A DNA stretch of 64,000 nt from Cutaneotrichosporon cavernicola (taxonomy: Eukaryota > Basidiomycota > Tremellomycetes > Trichosporonales > Trichosporonaceae): the NCBI RefSeq assembly GCF_030864355.1, contig NC_083396.1:2046001-2110000 (forward strand). The letters are read 5' to 3'. Under the pieces are notes generated by a model. It was not told where the DNA came from. It saw nothing but the letters and a program-made list of their open reading frames with translations, and did no database searches. Shown one piece after another: positions 22,328-32,648 of this stretch; the first letter of the stretch is position 1, and each line of letters opens with the position of its first letter. Made by a program: the position numbers and the translations under genes.

Positions 22328-23659
22328 ATGCCAGCCCCACCAACACCCTTCCACATCCTGCGCGCGCACGCTGCGCCCCTCTCGACTCTATATTTCACGC
22401 CCGGGAACACGCTCCTCCTGGCAGGCGACCAGGATGGCGTGGTGAGTGTATCGGATCTGCACTCGAGGCGCGTCGTGGTGAGCTGGATGGCGCACGACGG
22501 TGGTGTTCTGGGGATAGGAGAATGGAAAGGAGGGGTTGTTAGGTGAGCTCGTACCCAACAAGCTGACCGCAGCCAAGGACGCGATAGCGCTGTCCGGTTC
22601 TACGCCCCCCTCACCGAGGGCAAGCCCGAGCTCGAGCGCGAGATGCCCGCCAACGCGCTCAACTTTTGCGCCTTCTCCCTCGCTCACCTCCCTAGCGGTG
22701 GGAAGGAGGAGGCACTAATGGCACTTCCGAACCTGAGCGACTCGGAACTTGTGGGTTAGCATAGCATATGATTGAACTAACCCGGCCAGATCGACATCTA
22801 TGCCGTGCCGTCGCTCGACAGGATCGGGGCGGCTGTCAACTTCGTCCCCCGTGCCAAAGACGGACGGACCGGTCTGGTTATGGCACTGCATATCGCTGTC
22901 CTCCCAGGAGAGGAGGAGAGGATAGCCCTCCTCGCAGCATACGAGGACGGCCGCGTCGAGCTGTGGACGTGTTCCCTCACCGCCCTCCTCGCACGCCCGA
23001 AGGAGTGGGATGGGCGCAAAGCGGCCGATGGGCTGTGGACGCGGGTGTGGGAGGGCAAGGCACATAACGAGGCTGGTGAGGCAGGCGAAGGCTAGTAGCT
23101 GAGTACAGTCATGGCCATGGCGGTGGACCGCGAGTTCGCGCGGGCGTTCACGGTCAGCGCTGACCACCGGGTTGTGCGCGTCGACCTCGCTGCGGTGAGT
23201 GGGTGTGGCTTCAGCTGGATGTGTTTGTTTCAGCTGACGTCAGGCCCTTGCTGGCGGGGAAGCGATCAAGGCGTATTCCACGCAGCAGATTGGTAACGCA
23301 GCGCTTGCGGTGTCGGGCGACGGGCGTATCCTCGCTGTTGGCGGATGGGACGGGAAGTGAGTGCCTCTGAATCGAGACTCTAATCGAAGTGACGGATCGC
23401 TGACACCAGAATCCGCTTGTTCTCAGCGGCAACACTCAAACCTCTCGGCACGCTCGCGTACCACCGCGAGTCAGTGCAGGCTCTGGCTTGGGGTAGCCCT
23501 GAGCCTGCGCCACAAAGCCGCGGCACTCCAACTCTCGGCGACAGCGACTCGGACAGCGAAGATGGGGGGGAAGCCGACGCAGGAGATCCTGCGAACTGGC
23601 TCGCAAGCGGCGCCAAAGACAGACGCATCGCGCTCTGGAACATAGACATTGCGCGATAG
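22328..23659 (+). CDS. ASA1: ASTRA-associated protein 1, WD40 repeat protein
   Basis: ASA1 (relative of animal GNB1L) is a WD40 propeller tied to the TEL2-TTI co-chaperone/ASTRA complex that matures PIKK kinases such as TOR and TRRAP. Six exons: 22328..22542, 22573..22750, 22790..23075, 23109..23194, 23244..23356 and 23410..23659; introns are 30, 39, 33, 49 and 53 nt. Summed exons are 1128 nt, giving 375 aa in one frame. Evidence: start PAPPTPFHILRAHAAPLSTL, the family opening; then GDQDGVVSVSDLHSRRVVVSW, QGRDSAVRFYAPL, ALMALPNLSDSE followed by IDIYAVPSLDRI, and a final GAKDRRIALWNI repeat. Acidic insert DSDSDSEDGGEAD lies before the last blade. In exon 5 the second of two AGs (CTGACGTCAG|GCC) must be used, because the first leads to a stop. 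It ends 63 bp from the convergent SNF12 stop. Confidence 0.88.
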
Positions 23660-23722
23660 CAGTAGTAGACACAATACATGATCTAGCCCGGCAGCCTACA
23701 CCCACATGCACTCAACAACCCA

Positions 23723-25103
23723 CTACATACGCCGCTGCTGCTCGTACACCGTAATGGCCTCGTCGACCCATGGCAACGTAAACATGTCGCTGCGGCGCAG
23801 GTCCTCCTCGCGCACGCTCGCGCCGTTGGCACCTGGCGCGCCGATCTGGTACCCGAGCATCTGGTCGAGGTCGCGTGCCTGCGCGGCAAGCCAGTTGTGG
23901 ATGAACGCATGTGGAGAGGCACTGAGTGTCAGCGGATTCGAGCCTACGAGAGTTGGACTTACGCAAACGACTCGAGGAAGTCGCGCTTTTGCTTGAGATC
24001 GCGAGCAAAGTACGCGAGCTCGCCCACCTTGTTCTCAAGTGCGACAATCTCGCTCCCCGTCGGTCCCTCGAACTGTTGCACAATCTGAGCCATGCGACTC
24101 TTGAGCGGGTCCTCGATCTCGATGGGGATGTCGAAGCACTGTGGGCTCACGTTGGCCTCCTTGTCCACGCGGATTGTGTATGGGATCACAACTGGATCCG
24201 GGTGGGCGAGGCAGCGCGTCACGAGCTCGGGGATCTGGTGGAACTGCACGCCCTCCGAGCCGTGTGGGAACACCTTCTCGAGCCCGCCAACGGGGCGCAC
24301 CATCGTCGAGTCCTCCTTGTCCTGCGCGCCGGCCGCCTTGATGAACTGCCACACGGCGGCCATGATCTCAGCCCGCGATCCCTCGCGCACGCTAATCAGC
24401 TCCGAAAGCGGGGCGAGCACCTTGTACCGCTCGGGTGAGTGGGCGATGTGCATCACAATGCGGCACTTGACGTTGGTGTCTCCGCGGCGGAGGACCTCGA
24501 ACGCGTCGAGCGGCGCCTGGTCCGCGCGGGGGTGCCACTCGACCACGTTTCCTTCCGGGAATGTAGGCGACTCGCGGTGATCGAACTCGACGACAAGCGA
24601 GCGCAGGAACGTTGACAGCTTGCGCTTCGTCTTATCCAGGCGGTTGTTGCCCGTCTATCGTTAGCGTTCTCCGTCGTAGGACTTACATCCAGCATCCGCC
24701 CCTCTATCCGAAGCACCCATCCGGCAACGCCCGCCCCCGAGTCGGTGTCCACCTCCTTCCCTCCCTCCTGCCACGCCTGGTCGTGTGCGGTGTTGCTCAC
24801 GAAGACGCGCAGAGCGCGCTTTATCCGCGAGCTCCGGCCCAGCGCGTCGTTGATCTCCGCCTTCTTCCGCAGCAACGTCCAGTCCAGTTTAGCCTCCATG
24901 CGCACCAGCTCGGTGAACGCTGGGCTGTCGGGTACTAGTGCTTCAAGTACGTGCGGCGGAGGGAGGGGTGCGCGCGGCTTGCGTTCCTGTCCCGCAGCCA
25001 TCCGCGCGGCCGCCGCCATGGCTGGATTGGCGATCATGCGGCGCGTAGCCTCGGTGTCCATCTCGGCGGGGCGCTTGATGCCCGCAGTTTGGGGGAGCGA
25101 CAT
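23723..25103 (-). CDS. SNF12: SWI/SNF-RSC complex subunit, SWIB domain (SNF12/RSC6, SMARCD type)
   Basis: A nuclear core subunit of SWI/SNF or RSC nucleosome remodellers. Exons 25103..24687, 24654..23963 and 23921..23723 (introns 32 and 41 nt) give 435 aa. The N-terminal half has the SMARCD signature FTELVRMEAKLDWTLLRKK, then SRIKRALRVFVSNT, then AGWVLRIEGRML and LSTFLRSLVVEFD. The SWIB domain lies at about 212-290 (ERYKVLAPLSELISVREGSR, then IMAAVWQFIKA). The C-terminus shows helical repeats (ALENKVGELAYFARDLKQKR) and ends FTLPWVDEAITVYEQQRRM, all as expected for the family. Fungi have SNF12 and RSC6 paralogues and sequence reading alone does not fully separate them; the symbol is the more general guess. 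It is tail-to-tail with ASA1 and divergent from bS18m. Confidence 0.85.
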
Positions 25104-26056
25104 GACAGAGTATCCAGAAAACGGATGGCGCTAGGTATATGGATGGAATTCGATTGCAACATGGCGATCCCACGACAACAACCAACACACGGCTTGAGTG
25201 GGAGAAATGCTCCCGCTATTAGCGGAAGCAATTTGCTATGGTGGACGATATGGAATCGCGCACTGTTATCATAGCTCCTTACCTCGTCTGTCATCTCATT
25301 CTTTGATCCTCTGTCTCTGAAACTCGGCACCAGCGACTCAAACGCGCTCGGCTCATTCGATGCCAGCAAGCCGACTGGAAAGCTGGTACACTGACAGCTC
25401 GCAGACTGCCGCCAAATCACATTCCGTCTCCTTCCGCACCTCTCTCCTTTGTTCCCCCGCCTGCGCTTCGCCCTTCATTCTGCTCGGTGTGGAAACCTCG
25501 AGAGACACAGAGAATATCTCTGTTGACCGTTCCCTTCTGTGTGCTGGACTGGGACGGGCTTTCAGAGGAAGAGCATGGCCCTCAGCGCCCCTCCCAAGGC
25601 GAAAGGGAGCGTCCTTCGTTGATCGGTCGCGCTCTTGCTGCTGGAGCGATGTCCTTTACTCACGTAGGTACATTTTTGTGTGTCGCGGTTAGCTGGTGAA
25701 CCTCAAGCTCTGCGGCCCGGCAACTTGCTGCTCCAAGCTGCGTTGCGTCTCGGCGTCCTCTGTGTCTCCTATCTATCCATGCATTTGTTTATGACAACAC
25801 GTTGTAAGCTTACCGTGTACGTGACTTTGTTGATGAGTCCCGCGACCGCCCGACCCCATAGACTAGTGCATGTCGTTTAAGAGCTGTAGAGCTTTGGGAG
25901 GGTGCGAGCAAGTGGAACCCAACAAGTTCACCTCGCACCCACGCGATCGGCACACGAAACCAAATTACTCCCGTTCCGAAAATCCCAACCCGAGCGCCGC
26001 CGTCTAACGGTCTCGATCTCCTTGAGCTCACTATCTATCCTCCATTGACCACCACC
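25104..26056. promoter_or_regulatory. divergent promoter region between SNF12 and bS18m
   Basis: 953 bp with no convincing gene. It separates two divergent housekeeping-type genes, so it should hold both promoters. The part from about 25.3 kb onward is pyrimidine-rich on the plus strand. Confidence 0.45.
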
Positions 26057-26834
26057 ATGGCTTTCAGGCAACTGCGCAGCGTGCGCGCCCTCCACACGAC
26101 TCCTCTCGCGCGCCAGTCAGCTGCCGAGATTACCTCCGACTTCCTCGCCCGTCTCACCGCCGACTCGAACGGCCGGAACGCCGGTCAGTCGCAGGCCAAC
26201 ACGGCTGCGCGCGGCATGATCGGCTCGGTTGGGTTGCGGCACAGCGCGAGCGAGGACGGCCGTAGGCAGTTCCGTCCTAACGAGGTGAGTTCATCTCTTA
26301 GGGAGAGAAGGAGGTCGCGAAAGGAGCCCACGAAGTGGTCAACACCGGCTGAGCCAAACCCAAGAGTCATCTCTTCGGCCCGCTGGTCATGGCCTCCATT
26401 TGCGCACCACCGCCAGTGCCTGGGGCCGATGTTCATGCTTCAGCTTCGTTGATCTTTCCAGTTGCTAATGCCAGTTTGCCGAGCCTCATGTCTTCAAGGA
26501 GTCCGACCTCTACCCGACGCAGAAGCCGCGCCCCAAGGCTCCTCTCCTCGGCCCGTCGAAGCGCGTCGCCAAGCAGATTGACCCCTTCTTCATCCGCAAG
26601 TCCAACGCGCTCGACCACTCCGTCAACCCCCTCATGAGCATGGCGTTCATCGACTCGTTCGGCCGTATCAAGGGCCGCAATGAGACCGGCCTCACCTGGC
26701 GCTCGCAGAAGATGGTCGGCAAGATGGTGCGCCGTGCGCGTGCGATGGGTGTCATCCCTCACTGGGCCAACCGCCCAGCACCTGGCGGACTGGGAGAGCG
26801 CGACTTTAACCGCTTCAGGGGCTCGAGGAACTAG
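26057..26834 (+). CDS. RSM18: mitochondrial small-subunit ribosomal protein bS18m
   Basis: A structural protein of the mitochondrial 30S-type subunit. Exons 26057..26284 and 26475..26834 (intron 190 nt, the longest clear coding intron in the window, with GCTAAT near the acceptor) give 195 aa. The N-terminus MAFRQLRSVRALHTTPLARQ is a classic mitochondrial presequence. The C-terminal region matches S18: QIDPFFIRKSNALDH, FIDSFGRIKGRNETGL and WRSQKMVGKMVRRARAMGVI, the last being the conserved basic S18 helix ending in (L/I)P. ATG 26057 (CACCATGG) has a strong context. Yeast RSM18 is the same family; the symbol follows that name. Confidence 0.85.
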
Positions 26835-27107
26835 GTGTATGCATTTACGTAGGTGGCATAGGAGTGGGCAGTGACTTAAAGAGGAGTACTCACTGTATGG
26901 CAGGGTGGCGAGGGAAGGTGGGGTTGGGGTATACGGTTGACTGTAGTGATGGCTGCAACTGGTTCTCTGTAGGGGCTGCACTCACCTTCCTCGGTTTACT
27001 CATCTCTCTCTCAACTCTTTTTAACCTTCTCTCCTCTTTCCACTCACTTTGCCTTTCCTCTATTCACGTTTACTGTGTCACCTGGCCTCTCCATATCCTC
27101 ACTACAT

Positions 27108-27161
27108 CCTCCTTCCTCCTTCCTCCTTCCTCCTTCCTCCTTCCTCCTTCCTCCTTCCTCT
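27108..27161. repeat. pyrimidine tandem repeat, 7-bp unit CCTCCTT
   Basis: About seven head-to-tail copies of CCTCCTT (TTCCTCC register) ending roughly 35 bp before the start codon at 27197. Probably part of the leader of the downstream gene. Confidence 0.9.
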
Positions 27162-27196
27162 CTCATACAACTCACTCACTTGTCAACTCGTCAAGT

Positions 27197-29117
27197 ATGG
27201 TTCCGGACGCATCCCCAGACACGTCGTCGATCTCGACTTCGTATCGCAGTGCGTCGACCTTCCCTCCCCTACAGCCGTCGCGCTCGCAAGCCCCGTTGCT
27301 GCACTCTCGTACGTGTTCATTCACATTATTCCAGTCAGCTAATGATAGCAGCCTACGGCCGCCTCAGCGACGACGGCTTTGCGCACCCCTTCCTCCGTGC
27401 GGGCACTCCAACCACAGCTAGAGAGGAGGACGTTTCAGGCGTGTCCAGCAACACTACCGACCCGGCCACCCCTCGTGCTTTGCTGGAACGCTCGCTCTCC
27501 AACGATCGGACCGCGACACCCGTTGGCTTGCAGGTCACAACCCTCGCCTTCCTCGCGGCCAATGTTGCGGAGCTGAGCGCCACCGTGGCTTCGCTCGCCG
27601 ACAGCGTTAATGGCATGCGCGCTGCGGTGGAGCCCAAGACTCTTCCCTTCCTCAACTCCCCCATCGGGTCACTAGGGTTGCTTACGACCATGGTCACGGA
27701 CGCTCTGGCCGAGACCAGGCAGATGAATGAGGCCAACACGGCAGGTGTGGCGTCGCTCTCAGCGATGCTCACCTCTCTTTTGGCGCGTGTCACAACTGTC
27801 TCGACAGGCATGGAGAGCATGCGCACGATGCAGCAGCATACCCACGAAGTGCAGTCCACCGCCTTCGGCCTATTCCAGAAGATGATGGAAGAGCTGAAGA
27901 ATGCGTCCACAGCAGAGAGTGCTTCTCTGGCCTCACTTGCGTCTCTCACGACGACGCTCGACGAAATGCGCGCCGAGCAGTCCAGCCGCTTAACAGCGCA
28001 GGTTGACACTCTGCCTTGTCTCCTGCCCACACTTAACGACATCCTCAACGACACCAAGCACACAGTCAACACATTCCGCGTCGTTGAGGGTCTCCGTGAA
28101 GACCATAACACCACTGCCCAGGTGCTTCAGGAGATCATTGAGCAGACCAAGCCCGTCGCGTCCCTCGCGGCGGACATCGAGATAGTCCGCCTCCATCTGG
28201 AGAAGCGGGCGGCAGCCTCTCAGACGTCGACGCCTCCCTTATCCGGGGATGAACTCTCCCCTGAGCACGCGGGGACTACGGTCGACAGCAGCGAAATCGC
28301 CTCCCTCACGTCGGCTCTCGACACCATGCGCAGCCAGCTCGAGAACGCGCAGGCCGAGGCGGCCGAGCGGGAAATGATCCTTATCAAGGAGAAGGACAAG
28401 CTCATTGCAGTTCTCGCCAATGAGCGCCAGGACCGCAGTGGCGTCGAAGCCAATCTCCGGCACACCATTACGGAGCTGGGCCAAGAACGCGACGGGGAGT
28501 ACACCACCGCCGCTGCGGAGCGTGCTGCGCGCGCTCAGGCTGAGGCGGACAAGACCGAGGCCCAGCGCAAGCTGTCAGAGTGGATGGCTGGGCACCCAGC
28601 GCCCTTCGACACGCCGCAGCCCACCATGGACGCGCCGCAGATCGTCGCCGACAAGATCACTGTTGACAAGACCCAGTCCGCCGTGCACAAACCGCGACCG
28701 GTCGTTGACAAGCCTCGTCCTCTATCTGCGGCTGCAACCTCGTCCACGGGTTCTGCGGCACCGTTCGTCAGCACAGAGCCCTCTCTACAGCCCTCCCTAC
28801 ACAGCAACAAGTCGAGGGAATGGCACAACGCCCCCTTCCCTCCTCTCCCTCAGTTCCCTAACTACCGCCTGCCTCGCTCGGGCTCTGGAGGGCGCCCCGT
28901 CAAGCCGCGCGACGGTTATACCGGGCGCAGCGGTGGTGGGTATCTGAGCGGCTGGAAATCTGGCGGAAACCGCTCAAACTATCGCGAGAATGCCCACCGT
29001 GCCAAATCCCGCGAGAGCGACTACGATGTCGATCCTCGCGAGATCAGCAAAGGCACCAACCCTCGCGACGCGCGTGCTGGTGGATACCGTGCCAACAAAC
29101 ACGGCAACGGCTGGTAG
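27197..29117 (+). CDS. coiled-coil protein with basic Gly/Arg-rich C-terminus, function unknown
   Basis: Not recognised. The likely start is ATG 27197; exon 1 is 27197..27308, then a roughly 43-nt intron (GTACGT...GCTAATGATAGCAG; the acceptor can be 27348 or 27351, both in frame), then exon 2 to 29117, giving about 625 aa. Residues from about 120 to 480 are long helices with heptad-like Leu/Ala/Thr and repeated SLASLTTTLDEM and SLTSALDTMRSQL blocks. A strong coiled coil (EAAEREMILIKEKDKLIAVL) follows. Then comes a VDKPRP-repeat linker and a positively charged Arg/Gly/Tyr tail (GGRPVKPRDGYTGRSGGGYL, NRSNYRENAHRAKSRES). The architecture suggests a structural or RNA-associated protein; function is not inferable. 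It resembles the neighbour at 30374 in type, though I see no sequence homology. Confidence 0.7.
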
Positions 29118-29879
29118 ATTCGGGCTGTGATCGCCTCAAAGATGAGTTGCAGAAGGCAGCAGGCTGTGGCGAAGTGAGTCCAGTGACACCTGAACGGCAT
29201 CTATTAGGGCAGTGACCCACAGAGTGAAAAAAAACAAGCGTACAGTAGCAATTGTAGAGCTGATACAGAGCATCATGAATCATGCGAGCCGTCCCGCACA
29301 CCCATCAGGCTCCGTTTGATGTTCGGGTGCGCACTGTGGACCCGATGGGAAGGTGCTAGGCGAGAACCGCGCAATGAGGATGCGAGGGTGTGCAGAGCAG
29401 AGTGCCGATTCGTCACTGTTGCTGACGGGGTGAGGTGCGGAGGGCCGGTGCGAAACGCGATTGTGTGTCGCGACGACAGGGCGCATCGACAGGGCGCAGC
29501 AGCAAGGCGCAACGATGCTGCAGCCGTCACATCATCATCATGGAGGGGTTGTACTGTATCAGTTGCACACATCTTGGCCTCCCTCACTACTCACCAATGA
29601 TTTTGTTTTGTTTTTACGAATTTTTATTAACAAACGTCCACAGCTCGAGTATATAAGCATGACGGGGAGAGAGGCCTGACTCGAGGAGTGCAGGAGGGGA
29701 ATACATGCAAGGCGGGTGATGGCTGATGCGTTTGGGTGAGACAGACAGAGTAGTGGATTCCCGACACTTTGGTATGAGAAAGCCCAGCTCGCCTGATCAC
29801 CGTGCCTCCTCTTCACCTCACAACCTTCCTAATGCCTCCTGACAGCCAAAAGGGTTGGCTGAGCAACTGAATGCCCTGT
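29118..29879. other. intergenic, no gene seen
   Basis: About 760 bp holding the 3' end of the coiled-coil gene. Open frames here overlap on both strands and lack coding character. Confidence 0.45.
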
Positions 29880-30001
29880 TGACGAGAGTGGGATTCGAAC
29901 CCACGTCCGAAGACTGCGGAGATGCTGTAGACCAAATCACACTCTCGTTAGATTGGACAGTCACCTTAACACAGCGCCTTAGACCGCTCGGCCATCTCGC
30001 C
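29880..30001 (-). tRNA. tRNA-Leu(AAG), intron-containing
   Basis: Read on the minus strand, the 122-nt gene starts GGCGAGA and ends TCTCGTC plus A, a 7-bp acceptor stem. D-arm GGCCGAGCGGTCTAAGGC is the Leu type. The anticodon stem CTGTG (29974..29970) pairs across an intron with TACAG, giving a loop TTAAGG with anticodon AAG. A long variable arm (TCCG/CGGA) confirms class II. T-arm GTGGGTTCGAATCCCAC is perfect. A T4 run lies downstream as a Pol III terminator. Confidence 0.9.
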
Positions 30002-30373
30002 GATGATACTCTGCTTTTTGTGGGACGTGTCGTTCAGTAGGTACTGCTGTCCGCGATGCGAGTTGTGCGACGGAGGGCGGGTTTGGCCTAGAGTTGTAGG
30101 GGTCACCCGTAAGTACATCCTCGCACCAGGGTGAAACGCCGCCCTGTCTGATCGCGACATCTATATCAGACACGCAAAGGGGTTCACATTGGTGCGACAT
30201 ATACATATGGAGGTTGCACCTCTATTTTGGCGGAACGCTAGCAGGACAATGGGAAGGGGATGATGTGAGGGAAGTCGCGAAGGCGGGCGACACGAGGCCA
30301 TGCCGTCGAGTGCTTCGATCACTACCCCACACATAAAGGACACATCCAATTCACAGTCAGTCACATCCTCAAC

Positions 30374-31939
30374 ATGTCATCTGACACACTATTCACATCG
30401 TTTCTCAACAGTAAGTTGTGGACCGGTGTCGCTGATCTAGTCTCTCCGATTGACGGTAATCTCGTCTCGATAAACGCCTTGCTTCCACCTGTCCAGGGGA
30501 GGTCAACCATGCCACTTGCTAGCGAGGACAAGGCTCCCGCAAGCTCGGCCACCACGGCTCCAGCTATCACGTCCCATGACCGCGCGGTGTATCCCTCCAC
30601 CAAGCATTCTGGAGTGTTCTCGCGGTTCAAGGATTTTCCAGCCCCGTTTCATACGCCAGAAGCTGGCAGACATGAATCTCTCAGCAGCGACAGGCGTACA
30701 CCGGACATGCTCGCAACCCCCACGCTCTACCCGGTTCAATCCACACCCCGCAACCAGACAGGGGAGACCCACTTGGAGATCTACACTCCCATCCAGGGCA
30801 GCACCCTGCCCACTGGGGATAAGCCCCAGCCCGTTGATGTCGTGCACTTCCGCGAGTTGTCAATTATCGACGAGGAGAGCGTCACTGGCCTGAGTGACGT
30901 TGACACCCAGCAGCATGAGAATGACACCCGCCCCCAACTCGCGACGCAGATGTGCGTGAACCAGGACCTCGGTATCCAGCTTGCGGGGAAGAATAGGTAC
31001 GTTGACCAGTTGGTTATTGAGGGCCACGCGATGGCACACGATCTCGAAGAGATGCGGTTTCTCCGCACCCTGGTCGGCGAAACAGGTGTAATCCTGCGAG
31101 AGAGTGCAGCCCTGCTGAAGGAGAATGAGCGCTTGACGGACGAGAATAAGCGGTTGCGCGAGCAGCATGCTGGCGGACAGTCAGCGCGCCAGTGGCAGTC
31201 CAGGCACGACAAGCTTGCCTCGCAGGTAAAGGCTCGCCAGGCAAAGCTGGCTCCCAAGGCGAACAAGGCCAGGATGATCCACGCGGACCTCGACGAGGCT
31301 CGGTCGATGGTAGGCAAACTCCGCTCGCAACCCGCTACGTGGGTCAGAGCCAACGTGGAGGAGTGCGCCCAATGCGAGGTCAAGGCTGCCGAGGTCACAA
31401 AGTTGAAGAACCGCCTAGTCGAGAACACAACCTTCGCCAACGCGCAGATCCACGGGGCTGTTGAGGAGATAAAGGCCCTCCGTGTAAAGCTCGAGACCCA
31501 GAAGACCCTCACGGAAGAGAGGGAGGCCAATGCCGGCAAGTTACCGGCTGATGTGGATGCCCAGTGGCAATCCAAGTACGACGCAAAGGAGGCCGAAGTT
31601 GCGGCTCTTCGAGCCGATCTCGACGCCAAGACTACGGACGTAGAAGCGTTGATGTGCATGGACGGGGACACGACGGCGAGGGTGTTGCAGACTAAATGCA
31701 ATGAGATGGGGGCAGAAGTCGCAGCGTTACGCACCAAGCCCGCCCAGGCCTCAACGGAGGAGACCGCGACGCAGCGACAGTTAAGCCACAACGCTGCCCT
31801 GTTCAAGAAGTGGCAGTCAAAGTATGACATTCTCCACCGTGAGGCGGCTGAGTACAGGAGTAGACTCGAGCGCCAGGCTGCCCTCACACGGCTGTGGCAG
31901 TCAAAGTACTACAAGCTGCGCTTTAGCGGGCAGATTTAG
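30374..31939 (+). CDS. coiled-coil protein with repeated WQSKYD motif, function unknown
   Basis: 521 aa, single exon, ATG 30374 (AACATGT). Not recognised. Residues 1-190 are disordered (Pro/Ser/Thr rich). Residues about 200-515 are strongly helical, with clear coiled coil (LLKENERLTDENKRLREQ, EVTKLKNRL-like, EIKALRVKLETQKTLTEE). A motif W-Q-S-(K/R)-(Y/H)-(D/Y) recurs at W274, W398, W480 and W508, each preceded by a charged or small residue, followed by a short helix. An internal GTAAGT at 30411 looks like a donor but splicing to the visible acceptor (30496) would break the frame, so I left it unspliced. It could be a cytoskeletal or spindle-type coiled coil; this is only a guess. Confidence 0.7.
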   Translation: MSSDTLFTSFLNSKLWTGVADLVSPIDGNLVSINALLPPVQGRSTMPLASEDKAPASSATTAPAITSHDRAVYPSTKHSGVFSRFKDFPAPFHTPEAGRHESLSSDRRTPDMLATPTLYPVQSTPRNQTGETHLEIYTPIQGSTLPTGDKPQPVDVVHFRELSIIDEESVTGLSDVDTQQHENDTRPQLATQMCVNQDLGIQLAGKNRYVDQLVIEGHAMAHDLEEMRFLRTLVGETGVILRESAALLKENERLTDENKRLREQHAGGQSARQWQSRHDKLASQVKARQAKLAPKANKARMIHADLDEARSMVGKLRSQPATWVRANVEECAQCEVKAAEVTKLKNRLVENTTFANAQIHGAVEEIKALRVKLETQKTLTEEREANAGKLPADVDAQWQSKYDAKEAEVAALRADLDAKTTDVEALMCMDGDTTARVLQTKCNEMGAEVAALRTKPAQASTEETATQRQLSHNAALFKKWQSKYDILHREAAEYRSRLERQAALTRLWQSKYYKLRFSGQI

Positions 31940-32648
31940 GGTAGGGGAGTGGGGCTACCGAATCAGGTAGAAGAATCAGCAGTCTCCGCCATGTACATAC
32001 ATTCGATGAAGTCGCTGCACAGTGTAAGCTCGTACAGTGGCTTCCAGAAAGTATCTGTTCCACACTCACCTCTACCGGATGGGATGTTATCTGGCACGCT
32101 ATGACGGGGACCACGTCCTCTCAGGAGGACACTTGGTGTTGGCCATGTCAGGAAACCGATGGCTGCTCCATAACAATTCAGGTGCTAATGGTTGGCCCCA
32201 TTGTATCTACGTAGAGTCAACAACAGTCCTAGAACCGGAACCGAGTCAACTCCCGGCGCTCAAGACACAGCCCAGCCGTTGACCGACCCAAACTTCTACC
32301 GACGCCGCCACGAACCGCGTTGGCTTCCAAACCGCACCACAGATCGTACAATGTCCCCAACACCTATCCCAGAGAGACTGGAGCATTGATTAGAATATTT
32401 TTGTTTCCGATGGAATATTCATATGAATGAAGTGGAAACGTCGTGAAACAAGAAATAATCGAATCTTTCCCATTTAAAGATATGAGGAGATAGATGAAGC
32501 TCCAGGGATGTCGCTGTATGACTTTTGAATCGCAATTAAATTCGTTTGGCGGGTGACATCAAAAGAACTCTGTTCGACCAGACCTCATGTAGTGGACCTC
32601 GCCGCGGAAGCAAAATGGACCTCCACCGCGGGACCAAACTTTGGGATG
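31940..32648. other. intergenic, no gene seen
   Basis: About 700 bp between a plus-strand stop and the end of a minus-strand relic. A/T-rich near 32395..32550. No coding frame is supported. Confidence 0.45.

Noticed and set aside
30411..30496. Strong donor GTAAGT with an AG 86 nt downstream inside the WQSKYD gene
   Set aside because: Removing it would shift the frame of a long, well-biased reading frame.
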